From: Notospermus geniculatus
Lineage: Eukaryota; Nemertea; Pilidiophora; Heteronemertea; Lineidae
Assembly (NCBI GenBank): GCA_002633025.1
Contig: NMRB01000440.1
Coordinates: 100,495 to 164,494 of the forward strand
Reading direction: 5' to 3'
DNA length: 64,000 nucleotides
Part shown: one piece after another, positions 53,139 to 63,670 of the stretch
Layout: each line of letters begins with the position of its first letter
Numbering within the stretch: position 1 is the first letter of the stretch
Made by a program: the position numbers and the translations under genes
The notes under the pieces: model-generated
Database searches by the model: none
What the model was told of the DNA's origin: nothing
Seen by the model: only the letters and a program-made list of their open reading frames with translations

Positions 53139-54787
53139 CTACGCGTTTAAATTGTCCTTGGCTTCATTAGCTTCCTTAGCTTTACATTCGCGTCTGTAGT
53201 GACCTTTCTGCCCACAGTCGAAACAAGAGATGTTTGGACGCTTCTTCTGCCTACCAAGCTCCATGGACTTTACCTTGGCCAGCAGCTGCTCAATTTGCTC
53301 AGCCAGAGTTTTAACTGCAGTAGGCTTCGGGGTACTGAGAGAAACCTGTTGCACGTTAGCAGAATGAGTAGGCACTGATGCTGACACCGTAGCAGACGCT
53401 GACTGAACACCACTATCAGATGGTATAGAGGAGGCTACCTCCTGCTCCAGAACCCGAGCCTTCAAAAACAGAGTTTCATACGAGACTGCAGAGTCGTACA
53501 GATGCCTTAACCCAAGGCGAATCCTGTCATCCCTCAGACCCGACCAAAACTTCGTCCTCAACATCTCTGGGCCCGAAGTGGACATGTCAGCCTGCTCAGC
53601 CAACTTATTGAGGATATCCTCCAACCGGCATCCCCATGAAGCTATTCCTGTCGTGCCGTATAAAACCGTTCCATTAGCTTTTCCTGTGGAAGAACATTGC
53701 CAAACACAATATTGAATTTAGCCAAGATATCGATGATTGCAACATCCTCACCCATATGCAAAAGAACATCAGACGCTGGATATCACAACGACTGCCTAAT
53801 CGCCTGTAACACCACACGGGGAGGTTCTGTTCTCTGGAGGCATTTGACTTCGTACCTCCATTGATCAAAGGACACTGAATTCTTGGCATCTTTCGCCCCA
53901 GAAAATGTGTTTATCCGAGGTTTTCCCAAGTACGTCACCGAAGAATGCGAATCAGGGGTAGCTGATGCTCCAGACTGCAAGACAGTGGAGGCCCCGGATG
54001 CACCCGGCGAAACAATGGGAGACCCAAACGATTTGGACAGAGCCGGGAACCTTGAGCCGGCGTTTTGCAAAGTGGGATTTGTCAGAACCATGCCAGGTAG
54101 CGGGAGGGCTGAATCCTGGCCCATGCCTACCGCGCTCAAACCAACGAAAGCTTCCGGATGGGAACCAGCGGTGTGACCGAGTTCTATACCAGGAGTAGAA
54201 GACCTGAGTGGGGGACGTGTTCGTCTCGAGTGGAAGCCCGAACGCTGTACAGACGGTGGAATAACAGAAACAGGCACCGCAGGAGTCGTGTGCAAAGCTG
54301 GATCTCGACCGCGCCAGAGAGGGGTCTGAGGCGGGAGGAGGCGACCATCCCCGATGACGCCCACTGGTTGAACAGGAACTCTCCCGATAGGAGGTGTGGC
54401 AAAACGAACTCTCGCGTTGGACCGTCCATCCAAATCAGAAGCGTGAGAAAGCAATGGGGATTGCCCTAGAGTTGTAGGAGTACTATACGATGTCGATCCC
54501 TCGCCAAGAGGGGTGCTATATTCTGTACGATTCATGCTCTGGGAAACCTGAGAACCACCCTCCTCCACATCCCTAGTGCCGAAAACGCTGGGACCATCAC
54601 CAGACTCACGGACAACAGAAGAAGAGGACTGAGCAACCAAGTGCGAAGAGGACTCATCTTTCACCACGAATTGCCAAACTTTGCTTTTGGAGGCAGGGGA
54701 TAGGGTTCTATACAGTTTAATAAATTGTTCGGCTTCCTGAATCCCAGCCTCTATGTCATCATACGTTGGATTCTCCATGGCGTTCAC
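53139..54787 (-). pseudogene. Gypsy gag, frameshifted
   Basis: The structural protein. Part 1 (54787-53783) starts MNAMENPTYDDIEAGIQEAE and ends in the capsid-like FDQWRYEVKCLQRTEPPRVV. Homology continues in another frame (DVAIIDILAKFNIVFGNVLP) to an in-frame TAG near 53646. Part 2 (53624-53139) includes SWGC/GCRLEDILNKLAEQADMS-type sequence and a zinc knuckle, CFDCGQKGHYRREC (CX2CX4HX4C). So two breaks lie near 53780 and 53640. Confidence 0.88.
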
Positions 54788-54789
54788 GA

Positions 54790-55555
54790 ATTTTAAAAAT
54801 CAAGTTTTCAACCCGAGCACCACTAGCCTTTCCAACTCAACAGTCTGGTAATACTACTAAAAGTCTGGTAATAAACTAAATTGAACCGTAAACTAAGATG
54901 CCGTCAAAAAAATAAACTGAACTAGGCTATGAACTAAATGATCAAATGTTGAAACAAATGAAATGAATTATGACATGAATGACAAAAAACAGATGTGTGC
55001 AACTAGAAGTCTATGGCACCATAAGTAAACCTAGCAAGTCAACCTGAGGGCACTAAAACTGATTTCCCACCTTTAATTTAGGTACATGTACTATACTTGT
55101 GCTACTCTTTACCATTCAAAAACACAGCTTTTGGTTCAAACACAGAACCGCAACTCAAATGTTTCTAAATAAACACAGTCTTCACACTTTACCACATCTG
55201 TTCTACTTTGCACAGTCACGAAAATCTAGCACCACACTTATTTAAGTTGTTCATTTTACGAGCTCCAGTCACACACGCAACACAGTTTTAAAACACAAAT
55301 TCAACGGAATGTTAAAACACAACATAACTTAAAGCGTGAATGAAACAAAATACTAAAATCCTCCTTGGTCCATCCTTCATGTCAGTGCTCTCCAATTTAA
55401 ACAAGCAGCGCTGCGGACCTGGGTCCATAGAAAACGTGTCGACAAACGAACTACGAGATCTCCAATTTACACGAACGACGTATACGAATTTGGCGTTTTT
55501 TTTACGTTGAACGAACTGCAGACTCTCCCGTCGACCCTTCTACCAAACGTTAGTA
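54790..55555. other. Gypsy 5' leader
   Basis: The untranslated leader between the primer site and gag. AT-rich, no ORF. Confidence 0.6.
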
Positions 55556-55574
55556 AATCTCGGTGGAACCTCCA
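55556..55574 (-). promoter_or_regulatory. Primer binding site, tRNA-Gln type
   Basis: The plus strand reads AATCTCGGTGGAACCTCCA, matching the 3' end of animal tRNA-Gln plus CCA, three bases inside the 5' LTR. On the minus strand it begins TGGAGGTTCC. Confidence 0.88.
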
Positions 55575-55577
55575 AAA

Positions 55578-56186
55578 TGTAGCCGGGCACGACCCCGGAG
55601 ACCCGTAGCTTCCAGTGGGGTCCGCGTTTAGGTGAATGGAGGAAGATAAGGCTGCAAAATGTATAAATTTGATATATTGAATCTTTTGAAGGTGTAGGAG
55701 GTTGTTCCTCCAACAGCTGACAAGAAAGGAATGGCATTACAAAATATAATAATAAACTTATGGTCATGGATACAAGCTTAAAACACAAGCAACTTAAACT
55801 AACGCAAACTTAAAACATAAGCAACTTAAACTAACACCAACTTTAAAACATCGAGGAATTACTGAATTTAAAACATTGAACAGAAACAAGGTATAAAAGG
55901 AACCTAAAGGAAAATATGTCACTAACCTGCAAAATGTATAAATTTGATATATTGAATCTGTTCAAGGTGTAGGAGGTTGTTCCTCCAACAGCTGACAAGA
56001 ACGGAATCGCATTGGGTGGAGTTCCACCCAAGCCAAGAAAATACCAGGTTAGTGAGAATACAATAGAGGTTCAGTGAGGTATAAAATATGTGATTACTGT
56101 GAATTTCTATACAATAAATGTAAGGCTTTAGAGGTAGAGCTGCCACCTCACGATAATACCTTTAACCAAATTAACCCACTACTACA
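55578..56186 (-). repeat. Gypsy 5' LTR, 609 bp
   Basis: Same ends as the other LTR and without its 125 bp internal duplication. The LTRs differ by scattered substitutions, so the insertion is not brand new. Confidence 0.95.
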
Positions 56187-56307
56187 ACAGTGACATGGGC
56201 ACGTTCAGAGACCTGAATACATGGTCAGGTCATGACGGTGTTCAAATCTGAGGTGCTTCGATTACCTAGTGGTTTTCACGCTGGCTTAAACAGCCTCGAT
56301 GATAGCC

Positions 56308-56520
56308 AAGTGGTCATCACATCAGCTTAGCAAGCGGCAGGTCCCGGGTTCGAATCCAGTCTGCGCCAGATGGAATTCATCATCCTCCCACAGCAGGGCT
56401 TTGGTCTCGTTCCTCTTCATACACTCGCCCACAATGCCCTGCTGAAATTTGGCCTCCCAGCCAAGCCATTCAGAACAATCTGAGGCGAACTGCTTTCTCT
56501 CCACTGGGCTGCGCATTTCA
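56308..56520 (+). repeat. tRNA-derived SINE
   Basis: The head has an A box (GATAGCCAAGTGGTCATC) and a B box (GGGTTCGAATCCAG). The body reads CCCACAGCAGGGCTTTGG, CGTTCCTCTTCATACACTC and CCCTGCTGAAATTT. The body recurs inverted at 59275-59370. Confidence 0.55.
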
Positions 56521-57063
56521 CCTCGGACACAAGTCCAAGGCAGTCATATTGTTTATCAACAAACCCACGTGACTGACCGTGGGACTATTTTGGCCAAATT
56601 TTGGCCTGTTAAGATGTTCAACCTTATTTGCTGGATTATTTGAACCACATTATCACTGATTATTTATAAACTTACCGATATTTCACCCAATGTGCCAATT
56701 ATTGATCAATAACGCAACGTTTTTGTGTGCCCTATTTTGTTCATGCGCAGTTGTGATGAGACGAACCGCATCTGAACTCTCACAAACGGGCAGCAATCGT
56801 TGCGCGTTAAAGATGGCTGCCTTGGAATTGTGTCCGAGGGGAAATGCCAGTGTCTACGGAAATTGCCGAGCAGTTGCCTTCGGAAGTTCCGAATGCCAGC
56901 CAACCATGAGGCGGTCAGAAAACCATTACCCAATCAGAGCGCAGCATTTCTAGGGTGTGAATTCTAAATAATAATGACTTGTATAAACAATCAAAAATAA
57001 TAAGAATCTTATTTTTATATACGAAGAGCCACTGGGATAATATTCAGTCAATTTTGAAAAGAC
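56521..57063. other. No gene recognised
   Basis: Unassigned AT-rich spacer with short open frames only. Confidence 0.35.
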
Positions 57064-57067
57064 ATAA

Positions 57068-59173
57068 GGGTCATTCCACGTCAACTCAACCAGTCAGCCC
57101 ACCCGACCGACTCAGAATTTTATCATGTTTATGCTGTGGATAGGTGTTGATATGAAACTAAAATGTCGCAAATATTTCGTGTCAACTCCAATTATTAAGG
57201 AAGTTATGGCCATCTGTTGGCATTGGCAACCAAAATGCCATGCCCACCTTGGGAAACGCAAAAACCGTTCTTTCGCCACTATCGAAAGTGCTATAATCAC
57301 CAAAATTGGTGTCCTGGAGTGTTTTTTGACGTAGATTCCGAGTCTGCAGTCAAAATAATTGGGGTTAACCCTTTTTTGAGACCCTTTTTCGGACCCTTAG
57401 AACCCTATGTGGCTCTGAATAAAAAATTTTGAAATTTTTTATACAGATGTCTCTTTGCATCAGCTTCATTATATAAAAAAATTGGGGAGGTGTTTTTCCC
57501 CGTTTAAGAGATAGAAATCGTTCAGTCATGTAAAGATGAGCATGTGCTTATTCACATATATTATGTACACGGAATGTACACAAGATGAGGCATAATTTGT
57601 ACAGAGACAATTTTCCATCCAGTGGCAATGAAAACAGACCAGATGCATTGCATATACTGCATACCAGACCTGTAATAACAGTTGTTGTGTACAAGTATAG
57701 AAATGTAGAGTAATGAAACAGTGTGTGAAGAACGATCTCAAACCATCTTGTCATGAACCTTATTTTTAAACCCCCTGNGCAGAAATATGACCAAAAAGAT
57801 ATACTTGCATGTGGAACAAACCTTGTTATCATTGGCCCGGTAGAATTTGAAATATTCAAGGTATCAGGTGGAGATAAACTCTTGTCAAAGACTGTAGGCC
57901 TACATTGGTTGCATTTCGGCCAGATCGGATGAATGTAATGTGAGAGTTAATGTCGTGCACTACCAGAAAGATTCCAATATTTTCTCATGGCCAGTATCTC
58001 ACTGAATCTCATGTTCCATTTGTGTTTGTGCTCTGTATTGTTCCTGATCCGACCCCAACTACTGGTGAGGCGAGACGATGCTGCAAACTACATTTAGATA
58101 AGGAAACCATTTCGATTATTGATCAGTGCTTTCATGAGTTCCACCAAAAGAAACTTACTTACATAAGGCTGGCATGTTGTTTATATTTGTACACGTTGCC
58201 AATCATGTTGCTCATTATATTAGACCTGCGAAACCCAATAGCTCCCCTGTTTTTTAAGTCAGATGTAAGCGTGAGTTTGGTAAGATTTGAAAGTGTATGT
58301 GACTCATCAGTGTTTTGTACTTGCATTATTTGCTGTTCTTGGGCCTAACATGGGGGAGGGGGGTAGAAGAGTTTGGAAAAATTATTTTTGTTTGTTTTCA
58401 TCAGGACAATTTCATAAATATATAGTAGCAGTACATGTACATACATTTTGTATACATGTACATGACAAGATGGTTTGAGATCGTTCTTCACACACTGTAT
58501 CATTACTCTACATTTCTACTTGTACACAACAACTGTTATTACAGGTCTGGTATGCAGTATATGCAATGCATCTGGTCTGTTTTCATTGCCACTGGATGGA
58601 AACTTGTCTCTGTACAAATTATGCCTCATCTTGTGTACATTCCGTGTACAAAAAATATGTGAATAAGCACATGCTCATCTTTACATCACTGAACCATTTC
58701 TATCTTTTAAACGGGGAAAAACACCTCCCCAATTTTTTAATATAATGAAGTTGTTGCAAAGAGACATCTGTGTAAAAAATTTCAAACATTTTTATTTAGA
58801 GCCACATAGGGTTCTAAGGGTCCGAAAAAAGGGTCTCAAAAAGGGTTAACCCCAATTATTTCTCAAACTGTTAACGGTTCGAAAATTTCGATTCCAGATT
58901 CGGAATCTACGTCAAAAAACACTCTAGGACACCAATTTTGGTGATTATAGCACTTTCGATAGTGCAGAAATAACGGTTTTTGCGTTTCCCAAGGTAGGCG
59001 TGGCACTTTGGTTGCCAATGCCAACAGATGGCCATAACTTCCTTAATAATTGGAGTTGACACGAAATATTTGCGACATTTTAGTTTCATATCAACACCTA
59101 TCCACAGCATAAACATGACAAAATTCTGAGTCGGTCGGGTGGGCTGACTGGTTGAGTTGACATGGAATGACCC
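57068..59173. mobile_element. Very long foldback element, arms about 700 bp
   Basis: Left arm 57068-57765 is repeated inverted at 58460-59173, with a 694 bp centre. Termini are GGGTCATTCCACGTCAACTC and its inverse. The flanks are ATAA on both sides (57064-57067, 59174-59177), a 4 bp target duplication. Small differences between arms are present. The centre contains an N (57778) and a 132-codon frame (57950-58348) without a recognised motif. No transposase. Confidence 0.9.
57950..58348 (+). CDS. Unrecognised ORF in the foldback centre
   Basis: A 132-codon frame (MSCTTRKIPIFSHGQYLTES) with a hydrophobic segment (YLYTLPIMLLIILDL). It has no family signature and may be chance. It is the only long frame in the unpaired centre. 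Confidence 0.2.
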   Translation: MSCTTRKIPIFSHGQYLTESHVPFVFVLCIVPDPTPTTGEARRCCKLHLDKETISIIDQCFHEFHQKKLTYIRLACCLYLYTLPIMLLIILDLRNPIAPLFFKSDVSVSLVRFESVCDSSVFCTCIICCSWA

Positions 59174-59274
59174 ATAAGCGATTTGTAGATACAAAACTTC
59201 TACGATAAAACAGGGTAAAACCACGAAAGTACCAAAACCACGACAATTGAGGGAGTGCAACTGCAGTATGGAAC

Positions 59275-59460
59275 AGCCGCGCCAGATTCACTGGATGTTC
59301 TATTTCAGCAGGGGGTTGTGTGAGTGGATGAAGAGGAGCGAGGTAAAAACCCCTGCTGTGGGAATTAATCGTCCATGGCACTTCAGTCCGTGACATGGGA
59401 CGTGGTGCCTCGTACCTTGCACCTTGCAAAGGGCAGGTAAAGACGCCATCCAAGTGAGGA
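59275..59460 (-). repeat. SINE body, inverted diverged copy
   Basis: On the minus strand it contains CCCACAGCAGGGGTTTTTAC, CTCCTCTTCATCCACTCAC and CCCCTGCTGAAATAG, matching the body of the SINE at 56380-56460. Confidence 0.5.
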
Positions 59461-59550
59461 ACATGTAGCCTGAGATGGCCTTTGCATACTACACTGTAGC
59501 AGGGTAATAATGCTTTGTCTTTGAGGAAAAAGTCAAAACGGCGTTAAAGC

Positions 59551-59724
59551 CACTGTCACACTCTGGTGAATCCCCGTGAACTAGAATGAAATGGTCTATG
59601 GACCATGTACACACCTCTCTCTTTGATTACACTATTATGTCCAAAGGGGTGAGCACATGGTCCATAGACCATTTCATTCTAGTTCGCGGGGATTCGCCCC
59701 GCTACGTCGCCAGAGTGTGACAGG
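59551..59724. repeat. Foldback with GGTGAGC-family termini on both arms
   Basis: GTCACACTCTGGTGAATCCC and GAATGAAATGGTCTATGGAC on the left are matched inverted on the right. Arms are about 60 bp. The middle holds a shortened copy of the ATTATGTCC...GGTGAGC terminus. Confidence 0.75.
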
Positions 59725-59729
59725 GGCAT

Positions 59730-60203
59730 AAGGTGTACCGATACATAGGCGAAAATTTTCATCATCATCAGAGGCGCGTCATGATCCTAATGGACCTTTG
59801 CGCATCCCAATTTTGGGATCATTGAAATCAATGCTGCATTAAAGATAATGTATCGCGGGTGTTTTCGCAGGCCACGAAAATCATTGTTTACTTACATTTT
59901 GTTTGTTTGTGTCCAGTCTTTCTTTGTCTTATGAACAACTTGTTGGTGGCATGCCCCTCTAGAAATTCTTTTGATACCGTAAGTATTCAATCTGAGGGAC
60001 TGGCATGTCCCAAATGTCCAAAATAACATAATGTAAACATTAGTGTTTACAAACATTGAATGTAAACAATGAAGTCGTGATACATTATCTTTAATCGATG
60101 GCATTGGGAAACATCATGGTATTCTCCCCTTTCCATGATGAATTTATCTTTTCCAACAAAGATGGCGGCCTACTATTTCTCCCACATCACGTCCTGGCTA
60201 TTC
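59730..60203. other. No gene recognised
   Basis: Unassigned spacer. A TGTATCGCGGG/TAATGTATC pair near 59848 and an inverse near 60085 suggest a short inverted repeat, but it is weak. Confidence 0.3.
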
Positions 60204-60206
60204 ATT

Positions 60207-60321
60207 GGGTCATATGAATGAATAGTAAATGTTTTTACTTGAATTTTGCTGTACAAATGCACTAGGCAATGCTGTAGAAATCTGAAGTAAAAGCATCTGC
60301 TAGTCTTTATTCATAAGACCC
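60207..60321. mobile_element. Foldback MITE, copy 2
   Basis: Same family as 39900-40017 (GGGTCATATGAAT ends). Flanked by ATT on both sides, a likely 3 bp duplication. Confidence 0.8.
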
Positions 60322-60802
60322 ATTGTCCAAGCATGATATATCCCTGCCAGACGTATTCTCTCAGGCAATTATTTTAGGCAAGCTTTTGTACTCATGGCCC
60401 GCTTGACCAGCTCACCGCCCCAGCGGCCACTGAATAGTATTCAGCTCCTGATGTCATATGGCAAGAACTGTTGGACCGCGCGCCATCTTTATTGCATTGG
60501 TCTATAATCGAATCCTACACATAATAAATCATTATCAAAATAATACGGTGTTATCAGGAAAACAATAGTCTTTACATTTTCACTGATTGACCAATGTGCA
60601 ACAAAACACCATCTGGTCTGACATATAAATTCAACGAACTGCTTTATTGGTGAAAAACGCTTTGTGCAAGTTGGATTCACCAGAGCCTTTTATTATTTGA
60701 AAAACGAATGTCTTTCACACAGTTGGTTACAGCATGCTGTGGAGTGTTGTATTAGAAAAATGTTGCCCGCCATGGAGGGTGACATGCCGAAATGTCCCCC
60801 CG

Positions 60803-60851
60803 CGGGATGCAATGTCTCCCGAGGCGAAGCCGAGGGAGACATTGCATCCCG
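60803..60851. repeat. Perfect 18 bp hairpin, 13-base loop
   Basis: CGGGATGCAATGTCTCCC pairs exactly with GGGAGACATTGCATCCCG; the loop GAGGCGAAGCCGA could itself form a small stem. Confidence 0.85.
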
Positions 60852-60962
60852 AAGTGTTTGGGACGCATTGAGTTAACCATTTTGCATCAAGGCTACTGCT
60901 TACTGCCAAGAAATGAGATTGTGAGTAGTATTTTTCCGTTTGAAGAGTATGCATTTGTTTTA

Positions 60963-61199
60963 TGGACGTTCGAACTTGCGAACCGAGAGAGTGAAAAAAG
61001 CGGCGGCCATTGCCGGTCGATATTTCATGAAATGTCGCACCTTTGGTGACGTCAGAGCGGTCGACATGCCAAAATTCCNTCTATAGACGTTCAAACTTGC
61101 GAACCGAGAGAGTGAAAAAAGCGGCGGCCATTGCCGGTCGACATTTCATGAAATGTCGCACCTTTGGTGACGTCAGAGCGGTCGACATGCCAAAATTCC
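60963..61199 (+). repeat. Tandem duplication of about 118 bp around a single N
   Basis: 60963-61077 and 61081-61199 are nearly identical (GTTCGAACTTGCGAACCGAG... and CGGTCGACATGCCAAAATTCC), with N at 61078. An assembly overlap that was not merged is likely. Confidence 0.85.
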
Positions 61200-61879
61200 T
61201 CATGGTCACGTGTGCGGTGTGAGCCAATCGCATTCACGGAAACTTACTTGAGGTACGGGATCAAGTAATACCACCCCACTTTCATATTAGTCGAGACAGA
61301 GGTGGTCTTCTGATTCTGTTCAGTGACCCACAATTTTACTGTCAGCTGTTACTAAATTCTTCAGGAAAACGAGGAGACAGGCGCTTGTCTAGAAAACGTC
61401 GTCTTCGAGTAGGTTGGTAGGTGTTTTCTGGTGTCACACCGGCCATAACAAATGAACATGCTATAAATACAAATTAATCTGACTGCCCAAAATTCCTTTT
61501 GTTTATACCTCCAATATGGCCACCATGAAATCAATCTATCAAGTGCAGCTTGCAGGTCAATGGTTATGGTGAGTGTTATAGTCCTTTCCAGATACCTAAG
61601 GCAAATGGTACTAGGTTGAACCATAAAGGAATCAACCATAAAGGTTCAACTGACAAATTTAGCATTTTATAAATGTGGACAATATCCCTTTAAAACCCAA
61701 CAGATTTGCATTCTGACGTTTCCATGTGATAGGCAAGACCCTTCTGCACTGCAAATTGTGTTGAATTCCGACTAGTTGATCTTATGATACAAAAGGTCTG
61801 AATTAATGAGAACCCCACGAACGATGTGTGTTCAGGGTCATCGGTGTACATTTGAATAGGCTGACGTACATTTGTACAT
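61200..61879. other. No gene recognised
   Basis: Unassigned sequence; short open frames have no family motif. Confidence 0.35.
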
Positions 61880-62206
61880 GGGTCATTCCATGCCAAGCCA
61901 CTCAATTTTTTTCCGGCTCCTCTCCGATTTTGATCAAATTTGGCATACTTGTGGGTATCCTTGAGAAACCGCAACATACCAAATTTGAGTTCGTTCAGAT
62001 CATTTTTCATGGATCTAGAGCATTTTGAAAATGTTGCCGTTTTTGCATAAATTAGTGACACCGAAACAGAAAATTGGCTATAATTCGTTAACCCACGACC
62101 CGATTTGCATAAATTTGGTATCATTATAAAGGGGAGAAAATTCCCTTTCCAATGATATATAACACGATAAATTTTCTAGGTCATGACATTTTCAAGGTCA
62201 TTTCAA

Positions 62207-62812
62207 AAGTTTCAAAAGCCGGGCACCCGACTTTCACCAGGTAACAGTAATGTACTTAGTTTATATTGCCTGATTAATGCCGTCTTTGACAGTCGACGAT
62301 GCTGATCATCGAAAACAACCTTCCCCTCATAGAGACAAACGCTCACAAAAAATTCAGGTTGATCACTCAAAGAGGTCTCAGGTTAATTGACGGAAACCGA
62401 ATTCAAGACGGCCACCATAGCCGCCATGTTGGATGATCAGCAGTGCTGATCATCGAAAGGAACCTTCCTCTCATAGAGACAAACGCTCACAAAAAGATTC
62501 AGGTTGATCACTCAAAGCGGTCTCAAGTTAATTGACGGAAACCGAATTCAAGATGGCCGCCATAGCCGCAATCTTGGACGGGCTTTGGTGCTGTTCATTG
62601 AACGGAACCTTCCTCTCATAGGGACAAACCCTCAAGAAAAATTTCAGGTTGATCGCTCGAAGCGCTTTCAAGTTTATTGACCGAAACCGAATTCAAGTTG
62701 GCCACCATATCAGCCATCTTGGATGAGCGGCGGTGCTGGTCCTAGAAAGGAACATTAAAACGAAGTGCATTATTGTTACCTGGTGAAAATTAGTGGTCGG
62801 CTTTTGAAACTC
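62207..62812. repeat. Inverted repeat enclosing three tandem units of about 144 bp
   Basis: TTTCAAAAGCC...CACCAGGTAACA at 62207-62250 is inverted at 62769-62812. Inside, three units (GACGGAAACCGAATTCAAG, ATGGCCGCCATAGCCGC, TTGATCACTCAAAG boxes) run from about 62300 to 62735. Confidence 0.75.
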
Positions 62813-63254
62813 AGGAGAAATAGCACTTCAGTTGAAAGAAAATTTAGGATTCCTGGCCTACATCACCTGTATGTGGTATTCTCATCCAGCCACTAGTCCA
62901 GCGTTAATTATTGGGTGGGCACCTCTAATCAAGCAACCTGGCCCTTAAGCTTAATATACAGGACATTAATGATCAAACTTTCAACATATGGATCACTAGA
63001 ACACTGTGTGACAGCGTTTATGTGTACATGGCAATACATGTAATGTGACTTGTGTCTTTGCCAGCATTTGTTACAGGAACACCCCATAGGTCAAAGAGTC
63101 TTCCTTGAATATCTCCCGAACCAGTGGATTCTCCAAACTGAAATTTTGCAGGCTGGATTGATACTTCAATGCGTATCGCTGAATGAAATTTCGTGAACGT
63201 ATTGATGGGTGCCGTGTTGATCAGCAATGATATAAAAATGAAGAATATCGAAAA

Positions 63255-63670
63255 CACCTTTTTCATGATCAACTCAGTATTATTGAGACTAGCTTTCGAC
63301 CCCTACTAGGTCTTCATCAGGTCTGATGAAAAACATTGGTTACATGGTATATAAGGCAGAAAACAATGACAGAAATGCAATATAAACAGGATCTGCTACA
63401 CAAAGGGCAGAGAACAGTGTACACTCGGAAAACATCCAGGGATAATGCTAAGTCAAACATATAGAGTAACGGTGTGAAAGTAGNGTGTACACTGTTCTCT
63501 GCCCTTTGCGTAGCAGATCCTGTTTATATTGCATTTCTGTCATTGTTTTCTGCCTTATATACCATGTAACCAATGTTTTTCATCAGACCTGATGAAGACC
63601 TAGTAGGGGTCGAAAGCTAGTCTCAATAATACTCAGTTGATCATGAAAAAGGTGTTTTCGATATTCTTCA
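63255..63670. repeat. Inverted pair of Penelope-type termini with hammerhead-like cores
   Basis: Arms of about 190-200 bp meet at an N (63484). Each arm contains CTGATGA, a GACC/GGTC stem and GAAA: minus strand 63320-63294, plus strand 63589-63615. The AGACCTAGTAGGGGTCGAAAG type of box is typical of Penelope-like pseudo-LTRs. Confidence 0.55.

Larger units (their letters stand above)
41974..56186 (-). mobile_element. Gypsy-type LTR retrotransposon with nested insertions
   Basis: Minus-strand order: 5' LTR 56186-55578, primer binding site, gag, protease, RT, RNase H, integrase, 3' LTR 42706-41974. Both LTRs begin TG and end CA. The flanks are ACAG on both sides (41970-41973 and 56187-56190), a 4 bp target duplication. 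The 14.2 kb span includes a 5'-truncated non-LTR element (46866-51648) and a MITE (43699-44527). Several frames are broken, so it is not autonomous. Confidence 0.95.

Noticed and set aside
54158-54469. Plus-strand frame opposite gag
   Set aside because: Shadow of the gag frame on the minus strand.
59091-59453. 120-codon minus-strand frame
   Set aside because: It spans the foldback end and a SINE body, so it is not a gene.
61690-62124. 144-codon minus-strand frame
   Set aside because: Mostly translation of a foldback arm whose inverted copy lies at the window end.
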